Shown: piece by piece, positions 1-9,011 of the stretch
Position numbering within the stretch: position 1 is the first letter of the stretch
How the letters are laid out: each line of letters begins with the position of its first letter
DNA from: Ardenticatenales bacterium
Lineage (GTDB): Bacteria > Chloroflexota > Anaerolineae > Epilineales > Epilineaceae
DNA length: 64,000 nt
Assembly (NCBI GenBank): GCA_020853525.1
Contig: JADYYS010000046.1
Span: forward strand, 1-64,000
Direction: 5' to 3'
Translations under genes and position numbers: made by a program
The notes under the pieces: generated by a model
The model's input: only the letters and a program-made list of their open reading frames with translations
The model's database searches: none
What the model was told of the DNA's origin: nothing

Positions 1-282
1 CCCCTGGACCCCCCGCATCGGAATTTCCGGTCGTTCAAGCACGCGGTCTCGCGCCCGGAAGAGGTCTGGCGGATCGAAGTGCGGCACCCCACGAGAATTG
101 AACTGTCCCGCGCGGTGCGGGCCAAAAACGTCAACGAGGGCAACGTCATCGATCGAGTTGCATGTCACGACCTTGCTCGATCGTGCATCCCGTGCTCGTT
201 CGACAGGATCCGGGCGTCCGCTCCCACCTACGCGCCGACGAAAACCCTCGGCCGCGTACGAGCCAAACCTGATGCGGGGGGT

Positions 283-335
283 CCAGGGGGGCGCCGCACC
301 CCCTGGCCGGGGTGCAGGGGCCAAGCGGCCCCTGC
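283..335. repeat. Two adjacent GC-rich hairpins
   Basis: Hairpin one pairs CCAGGGGG (283-290) with CCCCCTGG (299-306). Hairpin two pairs GCAGGGGCC (314-322) with GGCCCCTGC (327-335) around the loop AAGC. The two perfect stems are 7 nt apart and share the AGGGG core, so they look like units of one interspersed repeat family. They could also terminate a transcript entering from the left. No U-tract follows. Confidence 0.6.
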
Positions 336-502
336 GAACAAAATGCACGAACCCAAAACCCCCCGACCCCAACCCTCCCCGCCCGCCGGCCCTGCACCTC
401 ATCCCCTTCCTCGTTCTCTTCCGCACCCCCACGCCCACCCCGACCAGCCGCACCGCGACCACGCGCCTCACCTCACCCTAGACCCCCCTCCCCCCGCCGC
501 CC

Positions 503-508
503 TACAAT
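503..508 (+). promoter_or_regulatory. -10 element for lipoprotein gene
   Basis: TACAAT followed directly by CGCCCC, the same TANNNT-CGCCC arrangement found before asnB (6620) and the hydrolase at 35923. It would start transcription about 40 nt before the ATG at 556. No clear -35 box is visible. Inferred from motif recurrence only. Confidence 0.4.
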
Positions 509-555
509 CGCCCCTCCCGCCGACCGAGCCGCCGCCTTGCCTGGAGCCGTCGCCC

Positions 556-1734
556 ATGTCGATCGAATTCTGCGCGCGCCCGCTTTGCGCCGCGTCCACC
601 GCCACGATCGCCCTCGTCCTCGCCGTCGCGATGCCGGCCGTTGCCGGCTGCGGTTCGGGCGACGGCCCGCTGGCGCGCGACGAAGGGGCTGTCACGGCGA
701 CCGTGGGGACGACCATCACGCTTGAGCCCGGCGCGATGCCGACGATGGCCCTGCGGCTCGTGACCCCCCGGCCGACCGAAACGCCCGACCCGGCACGGCC
801 CGAGCGGGCGCACGCCCTGGTGGTGGACGGCGTCGACCCGGACCGGCTCTACCTCACCTTCGTGCGCGGGATCATGCACTCGGCGGACGGCGGGCTCACT
901 TGGGCGCCGCTGCAGCACTCCAAGGTGGACGAGGGCGTCGAGCTCAGCGCCGCCGTGCAGCTGACCGGCGGCCGGCTCGTCGTCGGCGGGCCGGGGGCGC
1001 TGCGGATGAGCGACGACGCCGGCGCGTCGTGGCAGCCGATCACGCCGACGCTGCAAAGCGATGCGGGCGGCCTGGCCGGGTTGTGGCGCCGCGTGCGCGG
1101 CGAAGGCGATGCCGCGGCGCAGATCGACGTGCGCGGCCTCGCCGTCGACCCGACGGACGGGCATCGGCTGTACGGATTGTTCCACGGTCTCGGCGTCGCG
1201 GTGTCCTCGGACGACGGCGCGACGTGGGCGCCGGCGTCCGGCGAGCTGCCGCCGCTGGCGTTCGGGCTCTGGGCGATCGGCGCCGACCCGACGGTGCTCG
1301 TGACGACGGACCGCGCCGGCGGCGGCCTGCTCCGGAGCGCCGACGGCGGCGCAACGTGGACGGCGCTGGCGACCGCGGGGGCAACGGGGGAGTGGCTCGC
1401 CATCACGCGCGCCGGCCCGGCGCCGGGCGAGCGGCTCGTGGCCGCCACGACGGACGGGTTGTTCGAGAGCGACGACGACGGTGCAACGTGGGCCAAGTTC
1501 GGACCGTTCAAACAGCTCGTGACCGCCGCCGTCGCACCGTCGGACCCGAACATGATCTACGCGATCACGCCCGGCGCCTACAACGTCTATCGGTCGAAGG
1601 ACGGCGGCGTGACGTGGCCCGGCAGCGGCACGCCGACGGCTGCGGCCGCTCCGGCGGCGACGGCCACGAGGCCGACGTCGGGCGGCGATGCGACGCCGAT
1701 GGCGACGACGGTGCCGGCGGGGGCACGGCCGTGA
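556..1734 (+). CDS. BNR/sortilin-repeat lipoprotein
   Basis: 392-residue predicted lipoprotein. The ATG at 556 is chosen because it begins a signal peptide whose hydrophobic stretch ends in the lipobox VAGC (Cys32); the frame is open further upstream but reads as low-complexity peptide. The body carries repeated Asp-box/BNR motifs of the form S-x-D-x-G-x-T-W (for example [40 protein letters not shown]), which in known families form blades of a beta-propeller such as sialidase, sortilin or YCF48-like folds. The C-terminus is a Thr/Ala/Pro-rich tail. The likely role is extracytoplasmic binding or scaffolding anchored in the membrane. Sialidase catalytic residues are not evident, so no enzymatic activity is assigned. 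The next gene follows after 28 nt on the same strand. Confidence 0.75.
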   Translation: MSIEFCARPLCAASTATIALVLAVAMPAVAGCGSGDGPLARDEGAVTATVGTTITLEPGAMPTMALRLVTPRPTETPDPARPERAHALVVDGVDPDRLYLTFVRGIMHSADGGLTWAPLQHSKVDEGVELSAAVQLTGGRLVVGGPGALRMSDDAGASWQPITPTLQSDAGGLAGLWRRVRGEGDAAAQIDVRGLAVDPTDGHRLYGLFHGLGVAVSSDDGATWAPASGELPPLAFGLWAIGADPTVLVTTDRAGGGLLRSADGGATWTALATAGATGEWLAITRAGPAPGERLVAATTDGLFESDDDGATWAKFGPFKQLVTAAVAPSDPNMIYAITPGAYNVYRSKDGGVTWPGSGTPTAAAAPAATATRPTSGGDATPMATTVPAGARP

Positions 1735-1762
1735 CGCCGTCCGCGCCGCGGAGGTCGGCGTG

Positions 1763-2737
1763 ATGCCGCCGACCCTGCCGCGGCGCCCGCTCGGTCGCAC
1801 CGGTCTCGACGTATCCGCGCTCGCGCTCGGGACGATGCAGTTCGGCTGGACGGCGGACGAAGCGACGAGCTTCGCCGTCCTCGACCGCTTCCTCGAGGCC
1901 GGCGGCAACCTGATCGACACGGCCGACGTCTACTCGCGCTGGGCGGAGGGCAACCCCGGTGGCGTGAGCGAGGCCATCATCGGCCGCTGGATGGCCGATC
2001 GCGGAGCGCGCGATGGCGTGGTGCTGGCGACGAAGGTGCGCGGGCGGATGTGGGACGGGCCCGACGGCGAGGGGCTGTCGCGCGCCCACATCGTGCGTGC
2101 GTGCGAGGACAGCTTGCGGCGGCTGCGGACGGACCGCATCGACCTCTACCAGACGCACGCCTGGGACGAAGGGACGCCGCTGGACGAGACGCTCGCGGCG
2201 CTGGACGACCTTGTGCGCTCCGGCAAGGTCCGGTTCATCGGCGCCTCGAACATCCCGGCCTGGCATCTCGTCGAGGCGCTCTGGCGCAGCGACGCGGGGC
2301 ACTGGGCCCGCTACGACACGCTCCAGCCGAACTTCAGCCTCATCCATCGCAAGGAGCACGAGGTCGATCTGGCGGCGGTCTGCGCCCGGTTCGAGATCGC
2401 GATCCTCCCCTACAGCCCGCTGGCCGGAGGCTTCCTGACCGGCAAGTATCGCCCCGATGCCGCGCCCCCAACGGGCGCCCGCTCCGCCCGCCTGCGCGAG
2501 CGCTACCTGAACGATCGCGGCATCGCCGTCCTCGATACCCTGGACGCCGTGGCCGCGGCACACGGCGCAACATGCGCCCAAGTGGCGCTGGCATGGCTCC
2601 TGGCCCAGCCGAACGTCGCCGCGCCGATCATCGGCGCGAACACGGTGGCGCAGCTGGACGAGCTGCTTCCGGGGGCGGGGCTGACGCTGGGGGCGGATGA
2701 GCTAGCGGGGTTGGGGGCGGCCAGCGCGGGGTGGTAG
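1763..2737 (+). CDS. Aldo/keto reductase
   Basis: 324-residue NAD(P)H-dependent oxidoreductase of the aldo/keto reductase superfamily (TIM barrel, cytosolic). The catalytic tetrad can be placed: Asp52 and Tyr57 in [12 protein letters not shown], Lys91 in VLATKVRGR, His132 in LYQTHAWD. The C-terminal cofactor region reads [17 protein letters not shown], typical of the family. ATG 1763 was preferred because [19 protein letters not shown] aligns with the usual N-terminus of these enzymes. It probably reduces aldehydes or ketones, but the substrate cannot be read from sequence. Its end overlaps the end of the convergent gene at 2702-4297 by 36 bp. It may be co-transcribed with the lipoprotein upstream, though no functional link is obvious. 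Confidence 0.9.
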   Translation: MPPTLPRRPLGRTGLDVSALALGTMQFGWTADEATSFAVLDRFLEAGGNLIDTADVYSRWAEGNPGGVSEAIIGRWMADRGARDGVVLATKVRGRMWDGPDGEGLSRAHIVRACEDSLRRLRTDRIDLYQTHAWDEGTPLDETLAALDDLVRSGKVRFIGASNIPAWHLVEALWRSDAGHWARYDTLQPNFSLIHRKEHEVDLAAVCARFEIAILPYSPLAGGFLTGKYRPDAAPPTGARSARLRERYLNDRGIAVLDTLDAVAAAHGATCAQVALAWLLAQPNVAAPIIGANTVAQLDELLPGAGLTLGADELAGLGAASAGW

Positions 2738-4297
2738 GGGAGCACGTGGAGTACGTTCGCCCATCCCCCCCGGCGCGACGAACGTGGAGCGCGAAGGGCG
2801 TACCTCTTCGCACACGGTCGGCGCGCTCGCGCCCCGGACGCCGGTGATCCGCACGCCGTCGTCTCCGCCGAAGGGCGTCAGCGGTGGTGCAAACGTCGGC
2901 TGGGGTTGGGGGCCGGGCCGCCCGCCAGGTCCGCCGCCGCAGAACAGCCGAAGTTCCGCCATCTCTCCATCGCCGGCGAAGGTCGCGTCGGGCGACAGCG
3001 GCACGGCGCCGGTCCACGCGCGGCCCAACCCGTCGGACGAGACCGTGCCGGCGGCCGCGCCGAGGTCGAGGATGTTGCCGACGAACGTGCCGTCCGGGGT
3101 GAACACGTCGTGCTCCCAGAACACGGCACTGATGAGGACACTGCCCTTGAACCCCGGGCTGATGAAGCCCCAGCTGGCCAGATCGATGTACTCCGTCTGG
3201 CGCTCGTTCAGCTTCTGGCATTGCAGGTCGAGGAGGCCGTTGCGGTCGAAGAAGAGGACGACGAGATCGGTGAAGCCCGGCTTGTCGACGTGGTTGACGA
3301 TCGCGATCGAGGATGTGTCCACCGGTCCGTCGGCCGCGCCGGCCTTGCGGGCGTTCGAGATCACGGGGAGGATGAGCCGGCCCGTCCGGGTGGCGTACGC
3401 GGGCGTGCCGTCACGCGGTTCACGAATGGCTTGCAGCGCCTCTGCGGCGGTGGAGGAGAGGGGACGGGCGGGATCGAACGGGGCGTTCGGGGCCGAGGCC
3501 GTTCGACCGTGGACGACGACGGCGGCGATGGGCGGCGCATCGACCGGGTCGCCGGTTGCCGCGCTGCTGGTGAGGCGGAGGTACCGCACGCTGGAGGCGG
3601 GTTCGATCTCGAGCGGGTTGGGCACGATGATGACGCGCTCCTGTCCGCCGGGCGCGAGCGCAAGCGTCCGCTCGGACACTTCGTCGCCGCCCCGGTCGCG
3701 GAGGGACAGCGTGACGACGGCCGCGTGTGCCGGGTCCACATTCTGCACGAACAGCTCTGCGCCGGCCACCCACGGCCCGTACACGAGCGGCGCGGCCAGG
3801 TGCATGCCGACGCCGGCGCCGACGTTCGCCCGCGGCCCGGCCGGGCTCGGCGCGGTGTAGCTCGCCAGCACGGGCCAGCCGTCCGCCACGCCGACGATGT
3901 CGACGACGATCGCGACGGGCCCGGCGGCCGTCACCCAGCCGGCCGCGAACGGGGCGGCGCCGGCAGCCGTTCCGCCCGGCGCGGTGCAGGCGGCCACGTC
4001 GATGCCGCGGCTGCGGCCGGGCAGGAGCGTCGCGGCGGCGCACGGAAGGGCGGCGCCGGTCGCATCGACGAGGGACAGCTCGATCGTGCGCGTGACGATG
4101 TCCGCGTTCTGCACGTGGACGACCGTTGTGCGGTGGCCGTCGGCGACGATGGCGGCGAGCGGGGCGGCGAAGGCGGGGCGTGGGATGAGGACGAGGGCGG
4201 CGGAAAGGGCGAGGGTGAGGGTGAGGAGGCGCGTCGCGGCGCGTCGACGACCCGGTCGGCGCGAACGGCTTGGGTCGGACGGGGGCGGCGGGAGCAT
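2702..4297 (-). CDS. Secreted protein of unknown function
   Basis: 531 residues. ATG at 4297 is supported by an AGGAGG ribosome site 5 nt upstream. The N-terminus has an Arg-rich n-region, a hydrophobic core and a probable cleavage after AFA (about residue 44), so the product is exported. The mature part is beta-rich, with segments such as [20 protein letters not shown] and [20 protein letters not shown] that recall sequential beta-sandwich domains adorned with short disordered links. I do not recognise a family. The C-terminal 40 residues are Pro/Arg-rich and overlap the aldo/keto reductase gene on the other strand, so the true end of the folded protein may be earlier. A CACAAT box upstream on its strand could be the -10. 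Confidence 0.65.
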   Translation of the reverse strand: MLPPPPSDPSRSRRPGRRRAATRLLTLTLALSAALVLIPRPAFAAPLAAIVADGHRTTVVHVQNADIVTRTIELSLVDATGAALPCAAATLLPGRSRGIDVAACTAPGGTAAGAAPFAAGWVTAAGPVAIVVDIVGVADGWPVLASYTAPSPAGPRANVGAGVGMHLAAPLVYGPWVAGAELFVQNVDPAHAAVVTLSLRDRGGDEVSERTLALAPGGQERVIIVPNPLEIEPASSVRYLRLTSSAATGDPVDAPPIAAVVVHGRTASAPNAPFDPARPLSSTAAEALQAIREPRDGTPAYATRTGRLILPVISNARKAGAADGPVDTSSIAIVNHVDKPGFTDLVVLFFDRNGLLDLQCQKLNERQTEYIDLASWGFISPGFKGSVLISAVFWEHDVFTPDGTFVGNILDLGAAAGTVSSDGLGRAWTGAVPLSPDATFAGDGEMAELRLFCGGGPGGRPGPQPQPTFAPPLTPFGGDDGVRITGVRGASAPTVCEEVRPSRSTFVAPGGMGERTPRAPLPPRAGRPQPR

Positions 4298-4466
4298 GGC
4301 GTCCTCCTGGTGCCCCGGCATCGACGGTGGGTGCGACGGCGTGGGCGACAGGGATTGTGGGCCCGGCGCGGGGAATGGCAAATGGCTCTCTTACGGCCGG
4401 CGGAAGGCGGCGGCCGGCGGAAGGTGGCGGTCGGCCGGATCGGCGGTCGTGCGGTCGACCCACGGC

Positions 4467-5654
4467 TCACCGCTGCCGATACGCCGCCTTGCAGTTCAGC
4501 TTCACGTAGGCGAACAGCTTGCGCGCGCCCTCCGCGACGGCCGGGTCGGGATCGTCCTGCAGGGCGATCAGGTCGGGCGTGCGGGTTGGGCAGAGGTCGC
4601 GGAGCCAGAGCCACTGGCGCGCGGATGGGTCGGCATAGGCGGGCACGATGGGGCGGAGGGAGGCGGCGGAGGCGTTGCGGAGGAGGGTTTCCCAGATCAG
4701 GCGACCGGCGGGGTCGGGCTCGTCGAGGCGGCGGCTGAGGGCGTTGATGAGGGCGGGTTCGAGGAGCACGGGGGCGGCGGCAAGGAACGTCGCGGCGGCG
4801 GCTGCCTGACGGGTCGCGGCGTCGCCGTGGTCGAGGGCGTCGGCGGCGATCGGCTGGAAGGCGCGCGGCAGGCGGGGGGACGCTTCGAGCGCGGCGGCGC
4901 GAAGGGCGGGTGTGGCCAGGGCGTGACCGCGGAGCGTTGCGGCGGGGTCGGCGGTCAGCCACCACAGGTCGGGGGCGGCGGGTCCTCCGGCGGCGTCGGC
5001 GTCGAGCGTGAGGCCGGCGAGGATGCGTTCGGCGAGCGAGGCCTTGGCAGCGAGCGACAGGTACGGCCGGCCGGTCGTGCGGGCGCGTTCGGCCAGGGCG
5101 CGGGCGGCGGCAGGGTCAGGGGCGGCGGCGTCGAGGAGCGCTTCGCGCTCGGCGGGGGAGGTGTAGCGGTGCGCCTCGAGGACGAGGGCGCGGTCGAGTG
5201 CTTCGGGGTCGGCGGCGGCGCGCGCGGCGAGGTCGGTCCAGGCGGCGTCGCGCCAACGCGGGCCGGCGATCGTGAGCGCGTAGCCGACGGTCAGGAGGGT
5301 CAGCGTGCCGATCGCCCAGCGGCCGGTCGGGCGGCGGCCGTACACGAGCGCGGCAACGACCGGGATCGGGCCGAGGGCGAGCAACGTCCAGCCGAGGCCG
5401 CGGACGAGGCCGGTGAGCGCGAGCGGAGCGCGGAGACCCATGAGGCCGAGCCAGAGGCTGAGTTCGGCGCCGAGCAGGAAGGACGGCGCGGTGGCGGCGA
5501 GGGCGAGAACCTGCCAGCCGACGCTGCCGAGCTCCTGCCACGTTTCGCGCCGGCGCGGACAGGCGGCCAGGTACGTCGCCAAGCCGAGGAGGAAGCCGAA
5601 GAGCCAGGTGAGCGGCTCGAGTTGGAGCCAGAGGACAAGCGATGGAGTGGACAT
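4467..5654 (-). CDS. Membrane protein with HEAT-like C-terminal half
   Basis: 395 residues. ATG 5654 opens the first hydrophobic segment (MSTPSLVLWLQLEPLTWLFG); earlier starts would add an Arg-rich non-family extension. Roughly residues 1-140 contain about four membrane segments, including LGSVGWQVLALAATAPSFLL and RGLGWTLLALGPIPVVAAL. The rest is an Ala/Leu-rich helical solenoid with short repeats (for example HALATPALRAAALEASPRLP and DDPDPAVAEGARKLF), resembling HEAT/PBS repeats that mediate protein contacts on the cytoplasmic side. No catalytic motif is visible and I do not recognise the family. It lies on the same strand as the secreted protein downstream, about 170 nt away. Confidence 0.65.
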   Translation of the reverse strand: MSTPSLVLWLQLEPLTWLFGFLLGLATYLAACPRRRETWQELGSVGWQVLALAATAPSFLLGAELSLWLGLMGLRAPLALTGLVRGLGWTLLALGPIPVVAALVYGRRPTGRWAIGTLTLLTVGYALTIAGPRWRDAAWTDLAARAAADPEALDRALVLEAHRYTSPAEREALLDAAAPDPAAARALAERARTTGRPYLSLAAKASLAERILAGLTLDADAAGGPAAPDLWWLTADPAATLRGHALATPALRAAALEASPRLPRAFQPIAADALDHGDAATRQAAAAATFLAAAPVLLEPALINALSRRLDEPDPAGRLIWETLLRNASAASLRPIVPAYADPSARQWLWLRDLCPTRTPDLIALQDDPDPAVAEGARKLFAYVKLNCKAAYRQR

Positions 5655-5795
5655 GCGAAGGGCCTTGTGGGGGTTCGATGACGGACATCCGCGGCGGCGG
5701 GGGCGGCGCGCAGGCCGTGCCTGCGTCGAGCGTCCGAGCGCCACGGACCGTGACCGCCCGCATCGGAGCTCCCCCAACCGATCGAGTGTACGGCG

Positions 5796-6554
5796 CTACG
5801 GCGCCATCCGGTTCAGCAGCTGGGCCGCCGCCGCCAGATCCGTGAGCGTGTTCACGTTGTGGAACGATCGGCCGTCCGGGTCGGCGGCATGCCAGCGGTC
5901 CGGGCGGACGATGACGGTCGGGACGGTCGAGGCGACCATGGTGGCCGGTGCCGGGCCGTCGGCCAGCAGTCGCTCGATGGCCGGGACGCAGCTGCGGCGG
6001 TAGGCGGCCAGGAGCGGCTGCAGGCCGCCGGCGCCGACGTCGGGTGCCGGGTGGCGGGCGGGCAACGGGGTCGGGCCGGCGTCCGGGAGGGCCGCCAGGG
6101 CGTCCCCGATGGCGTCGGCGAGGAGGGCGAGGAGGGGCGGCTGGACGAGCGGCAGGTCGCACGCGACGGCCAAGACGAGGTCGGTCGGCGCGGCGCTGAT
6201 GCCGGCGTGCAGGCCGGAGAGCGGGCATCGGGCGGGCAGGCGATCGACGATGACCGGCACGCCGAAGCGATCGTAGCGCGGGTCGTCGTCGTGCGTGACG
6301 ATGATGCGGTGGGCGGTGACGGTGGCGAGCGCGTCGAGCACCCAGGCGATGAGCGGCCGGCCGGCGAGTTCGATGAACGCCTTGTCCATGCCCATCCGCC
6401 GGCTGCGGCCGCCGGCCAGCACGACGCCGGTGACCGGCTCGGCGTGCGTCCGGAACGGCCGCGTGGCGACGGCGGTCGCGGCGGTCGCGGCCGGCGGATG
6501 GGCGACGGGGTGGCGGAGCGGGTGGCCGAGAGGCGAAGGAGGTCGGCGGGGCAT
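5796..6554 (-). CDS. mobA: MobA-like molybdenum cofactor guanylyltransferase
   Basis: 252 residues, GT-A nucleotidyltransferase fold. The diagnostic GTP-binding signature LAGGRSRRMGMDK is at about 47-58, followed by AWVLDALATV and the metal-binding region LAVACDLPLVQPPLL, as in MobA, which transfers GMP onto molybdopterin to give the bis-MGD precursor. The ATG at 6554 leaves about 40 Pro/Ala-rich residues before the domain, so the true start may be further in. No other molybdenum cofactor gene is in the window. The gene is divergent from asnB, with start codons 78 bp apart. MobA is favoured over CTP-using MocA relatives by overall pattern, but specificity is not proven. Confidence 0.85.
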   Translation of the reverse strand: MPRRPPSPLGHPLRHPVAHPPAATAATAVATRPFRTHAEPVTGVVLAGGRSRRMGMDKAFIELAGRPLIAWVLDALATVTAHRIIVTHDDDPRYDRFGVPVIVDRLPARCPLSGLHAGISAAPTDLVLAVACDLPLVQPPLLALLADAIGDALAALPDAGPTPLPARHPAPDVGAGGLQPLLAAYRRSCVPAIERLLADGPAPATMVASTVPTVIVRPDRWHAADPDGRSFHNVNTLTDLAAAAQLLNRMAP

Positions 6555-6619
6555 GACGCGGATGGTGCCACAGGGCGGGACCGGCGGCCACATCGAGGGC
6601 CGTGCCCCGGTCCTGCCCG

Positions 6620-6625
6620 TATAAT
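6620..6625 (+). promoter_or_regulatory. -10 element, leaderless asnB promoter
   Basis: Perfect TATAAT followed by CGCCC; the asnB ATG at 6633 begins only 7 nt after the hexamer. Transcription starting about 7 nt downstream would begin at or next to the ATG, giving a leaderless mRNA. No Shine-Dalgarno sequence is present, which agrees. Confidence 0.6.
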
Positions 6626-6632
6626 CGCCCGC

Positions 6633-8672
6633 ATGTGCGGCATCTACGGCGTCGTCGTCCGACCGGGCGCGGCCATCGACCCGGCCCGCGTGGCGGCGAT
6701 GGGCGCGGCGCTGGCCCACCGTGGGCCGGACGATGCGCACGTCTGGCGCGACGGCACGGCGGCGCTGGGTGCGACGCGGCTGTCGATCATCGATGTCGAG
6801 GGCGGCCGGCAGCCGGTGACGAACGAGGACGGCTCAGTCGTCGCCTGTCAGAACGGCGAGCTCTACAACTACGGCGAGCTGCGGCACGAACTGGCCGCGG
6901 CCGGCCATCGCTTCGACAACCGAGGCGACACGGACCTCCTGCCGCACCTGTACGAGGCCGACGGGCTCGACTTCCCGCGGCGGCTGCGGGGGATGTTCGC
7001 CGTGGCGCTGTGGGACGCGCGGCGAGGACGGCTGGTGCTGGCGCGCGACCGACTCGGCATCAAGCCGTTGCACTACGCCGAGACGGCGGACGGGCTGTGG
7101 TTCGCCAGCGAGATCAAGGCGATCCTGGCGGCGGGCGTTCACAAAGCACTCGACGCGCAGGCGCTGCACGACTTCCTGAGCCTGGACTACGTGCCCGGAC
7201 CGGCGACGATGTTCGCCGGCGTGCGGAAGCTGGCCGCCGGGACGATGCTGGTCTGGGACGCGGCGGCGCCGCGCGGGCCGGCGCTGGGCGTGCGGCGGTG
7301 GTGGTCGCTGCCGGCGCAATACGCCGCATCGACCGCCGGACAGGCGGCGGGCGGCGACGGGGCGCCGCCGCCGCTGCCGCGCAGTGAGGACGGCCTCGTC
7401 GCGCTCGTCCGCACGGTGCTGGAGGACGCCGTCAGCGCGCACCTCGTGAGCGACGTTCCGGTCGGCGCGTTCCTGTCGGGCGGGATCGACTCGAGCATCG
7501 TCGTCGCGCTCATGCAGCGGCTGAGCGGGCGGGTCGAGACGTTCAGCGTGGGCTTCGACGACAAGTCGTACGACGAGCTGCCGTTCGCCCGGCGCGTCGC
7601 GGCCCATTGCGGCACGGTGCACCACGAGACCGTCGTCCGTCCGGCGGCCGCCGACCTCGTCCGTGCGCTCGTCGACACCTTCGACGAGCCCTTCGCCGAC
7701 TCGTCGGCCATCGGCTCGTGGATCGTGGCGCGCGAGGCGGCCGGGCACACGAAGGTCGTGCTCTCGGGCGACGGGGGGGACGAGGTCTTCGGCGGCTACG
7801 TGATCTACCGGGCCGACCGGATGGCCGCGATCGGTCGGCGGATGCCGTCGTTCCTCACGCAGCGCCTGCTGCCGGCGATCGCCCGCGCGGTGCCGGCCTC
7901 CGATCGCAAGATGGCGCTTGACCTGCGCCTGCAGCGCTTCGCCCGCGGCGTCGCGCTCGATCCGCTGGCGGCGCACCTGGCGTGGCGGGAGATCTTCACC
8001 GAGGAGACAAAGGCGACGCTCTACGCCCCCCATTCCGCCATCGGCGCATCCCCCGCCGACGCCGACCGCCCATCGAACCTGGGCATCGATCCCGCATCCA
8101 ACGTCCGTGTAGGGGCACGGCATGCCGTGCCCACGCTCGCCAACCGCGCAACCCTCGACCTGCTGCGAGCCGCCCACGACGCCTACCCCCACGCCGACCC
8201 GATCAACCGGCTGATGGCCGTCGACGCCTCGATCAGCCTCGTCGACGACATGCTCACAAAGGTGGACCGCACGAGCATGGCGCACAGCCTCGAGGTGCGC
8301 GTCCCGCTCCTCGACCACCCGCTCGTCGAGCTCCTTGCCCGCATTCCCGACGTCTACAAGGTCCGTCCGATCCACCGCGGCATGGCGCTCAAGCCGCTGC
8401 TCCGGCGGGTGGCCGCGGACCTGCTGCCGCGCGAAATCGTCCACCGACCGAAGGCCGGCTTCCACGTCCCGATCCCGGCGTGGCTGAAGGGCGAACTGCG
8501 GCCGCTCCTGACCGACGTGCTGGCGCCCGAGCGCGTGCGGCGCCAGGGCGTGTTCGACCCGGCGGCGGTCGAAGTGCTCGTCCGCGCCCACCTCGACGGT
8601 CGTCGAAACCTCAGCCGGGAGCTGTGGGGGCTGATGATGTTCGGGCTGTGGTATGACCGGCACTTGAGCTGA
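6633..8672 (+). CDS. asnB: Asparagine synthetase (glutamine-hydrolysing)
   Basis: 679 residues. It makes asparagine (or an amidated product) from aspartate, glutamine and ATP. The N-terminal class II glutaminase domain starts MCGIYGVV with the nucleophile Cys2 exposed after Met removal, and continues NGELYNYGELR and RGDTDLL. The synthetase domain has the pyrophosphate loop SGGIDSS at about 280-287, then SGDGGDEVFGGY and the C-terminal LEVRVPLLDHPLVEL. The start is fixed by Cys2. An extra segment at about 475-510 contains a palindromic repeat translated as VRVGARHAVPT (8109-8132), which is not part of the normal family core. The gene carries a leaderless-type promoter and a strong hairpin follows the stop. 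Related enzymes amidate cell-surface precursors, so asparagine biosynthesis is likely but not certain. Confidence 0.93.
   Translation: MCGIYGVVVRPGAAIDPARVAAMGAALAHRGPDDAHVWRDGTAALGATRLSIIDVEGGRQPVTNEDGSVVACQNGELYNYGELRHELAAAGHRFDNRGDTDLLPHLYEADGLDFPRRLRGMFAVALWDARRGRLVLARDRLGIKPLHYAETADGLWFASEIKAILAAGVHKALDAQALHDFLSLDYVPGPATMFAGVRKLAAGTMLVWDAAAPRGPALGVRRWWSLPAQYAASTAGQAAGGDGAPPPLPRSEDGLVALVRTVLEDAVSAHLVSDVPVGAFLSGGIDSSIVVALMQRLSGRVETFSVGFDDKSYDELPFARRVAAHCGTVHHETVVRPAAADLVRALVDTFDEPFADSSAIGSWIVAREAAGHTKVVLSGDGGDEVFGGYVIYRADRMAAIGRRMPSFLTQRLLPAIARAVPASDRKMALDLRLQRFARGVALDPLAAHLAWREIFTEETKATLYAPHSAIGASPADADRPSNLGIDPASNVRVGARHAVPTLANRATLDLLRAAHDAYPHADPINRLMAVDASISLVDDMLTKVDRTSMAHSLEVRVPLLDHPLVELLARIPDVYKVRPIHRGMALKPLLRRVAADLLPREIVHRPKAGFHVPIPAWLKGELRPLLTDVLAPERVRRQGVFDPAAVEVLVRAHLDGRRNLSRELWGLMMFGLWYDRHLS
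8109..8132. repeat. Palindromic repeat inside asnB
   Basis: GTAG followed by the perfect 20-bp palindrome GGGCACGGCATGCCGTGCCC (8113-8132). The same palindrome occurs twice more at 53456-53531. Here it is read in frame as part of asnB (VGARHAVP) without interrupting the gene. Confidence 0.9.
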
Positions 8673-8674
8673 GC

Positions 8675-8744
8675 GGCCCGGACCGCGCACTGGCAGGGCC
8701 CGGCTGCGGTCCGGGCCACTCGGACTCGACGGCGGGCGCCGTCG
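8675..8744 (+). terminator. Hairpins after asnB
   Basis: GGCCCGGACCGC (8675-8686) pairs perfectly with GCGGTCCGGGCC (8706-8717) across a 19-nt loop, starting 2 nt after the asnB stop. A second stem, CGACGGC (8727-8733) with GCCGTCG (8738-8744), follows. There is no T-tract, so this may be a non-canonical terminator or an RNA-stabilising structure. Confidence 0.6.
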
Positions 8745-8747
8745 CCG

Positions 8748-8943
8748 CTACGCCTCGGTGTAGAGCCAACCGGCGACGTAGGCGCCGGCGAGGTTGACGA
8801 TCAGGCTCGGCACAGCCGAGACCGCGACGAGCGACCACTCGAAGACTCCCATCGTGGCCAGGCCGATGATGATCGGCAGGCCGGCCAGCCAGAGGATCGC
8901 ACCCGCGATGAGCGCCGTGCGGACTCCGGCGCCTAAGGGCGGC
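8748..8943 (-). pseudogene. Small membrane protein, start not found
   Basis: The frame ending at the TAG at 8748-8750 encodes two clear hydrophobic segments, TALIAGAILWLAGLPIIIGL and SLVAVSAVPSLIVNLAGAY, separated by a short loop, and ends WLYTEA. This looks like real coding sequence. However, no ATG, GTG or TTG precedes it in frame before the region becomes antisense to the MFS gene; the only in-frame ATG lies between the two segments. It may be a truncated remnant, a gene using a rare start codon, or a frameshifted start. The MFS promoter (8969) lies immediately upstream on the other strand. Confidence 0.4.
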
Positions 8944-8968
8944 CGAATGGCGGCCCGAGCGGCGCGAG

Positions 8969-8974
8969 TATCAT
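8969..8974 (+). promoter_or_regulatory. -10 element for MFS transporter
   Basis: TATCAT followed by CGCCCG, matching the recurrent TANNNT-CGCCC arrangement. It predicts transcription starting about 30 nt before the GTG at 9012. Confidence 0.45.
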
Positions 8975-9011
8975 CGCCCGCACCGATCTGCGCAACCAGC
9001 CCGAGGCCCCT

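Larger units (their letters stand above)
1..555. other. Non-coding leader region
   Basis: I see no convincing gene here. Bases about 340-510 are strikingly C-rich on the plus strand. Two back-to-back hairpins lie at 283-335 and a -10-like element at 503-508; both are listed separately. Frames open through this stretch give Pro/Arg-rich low-complexity peptides typical of GC-rich noncoding DNA. Confidence 0.6.

Noticed and set aside
2906-4738. Long plus-strand frame opposite the secreted-protein gene
   Set aside because: Gly/Arg-rich translation with no fold signature; the minus-strand gene has a signal peptide and a good ribosome site.
6834-8690. 618-residue frame antisense to asnB
   Set aside because: No recognisable domain; it is a shadow of a well-conserved enzyme gene.
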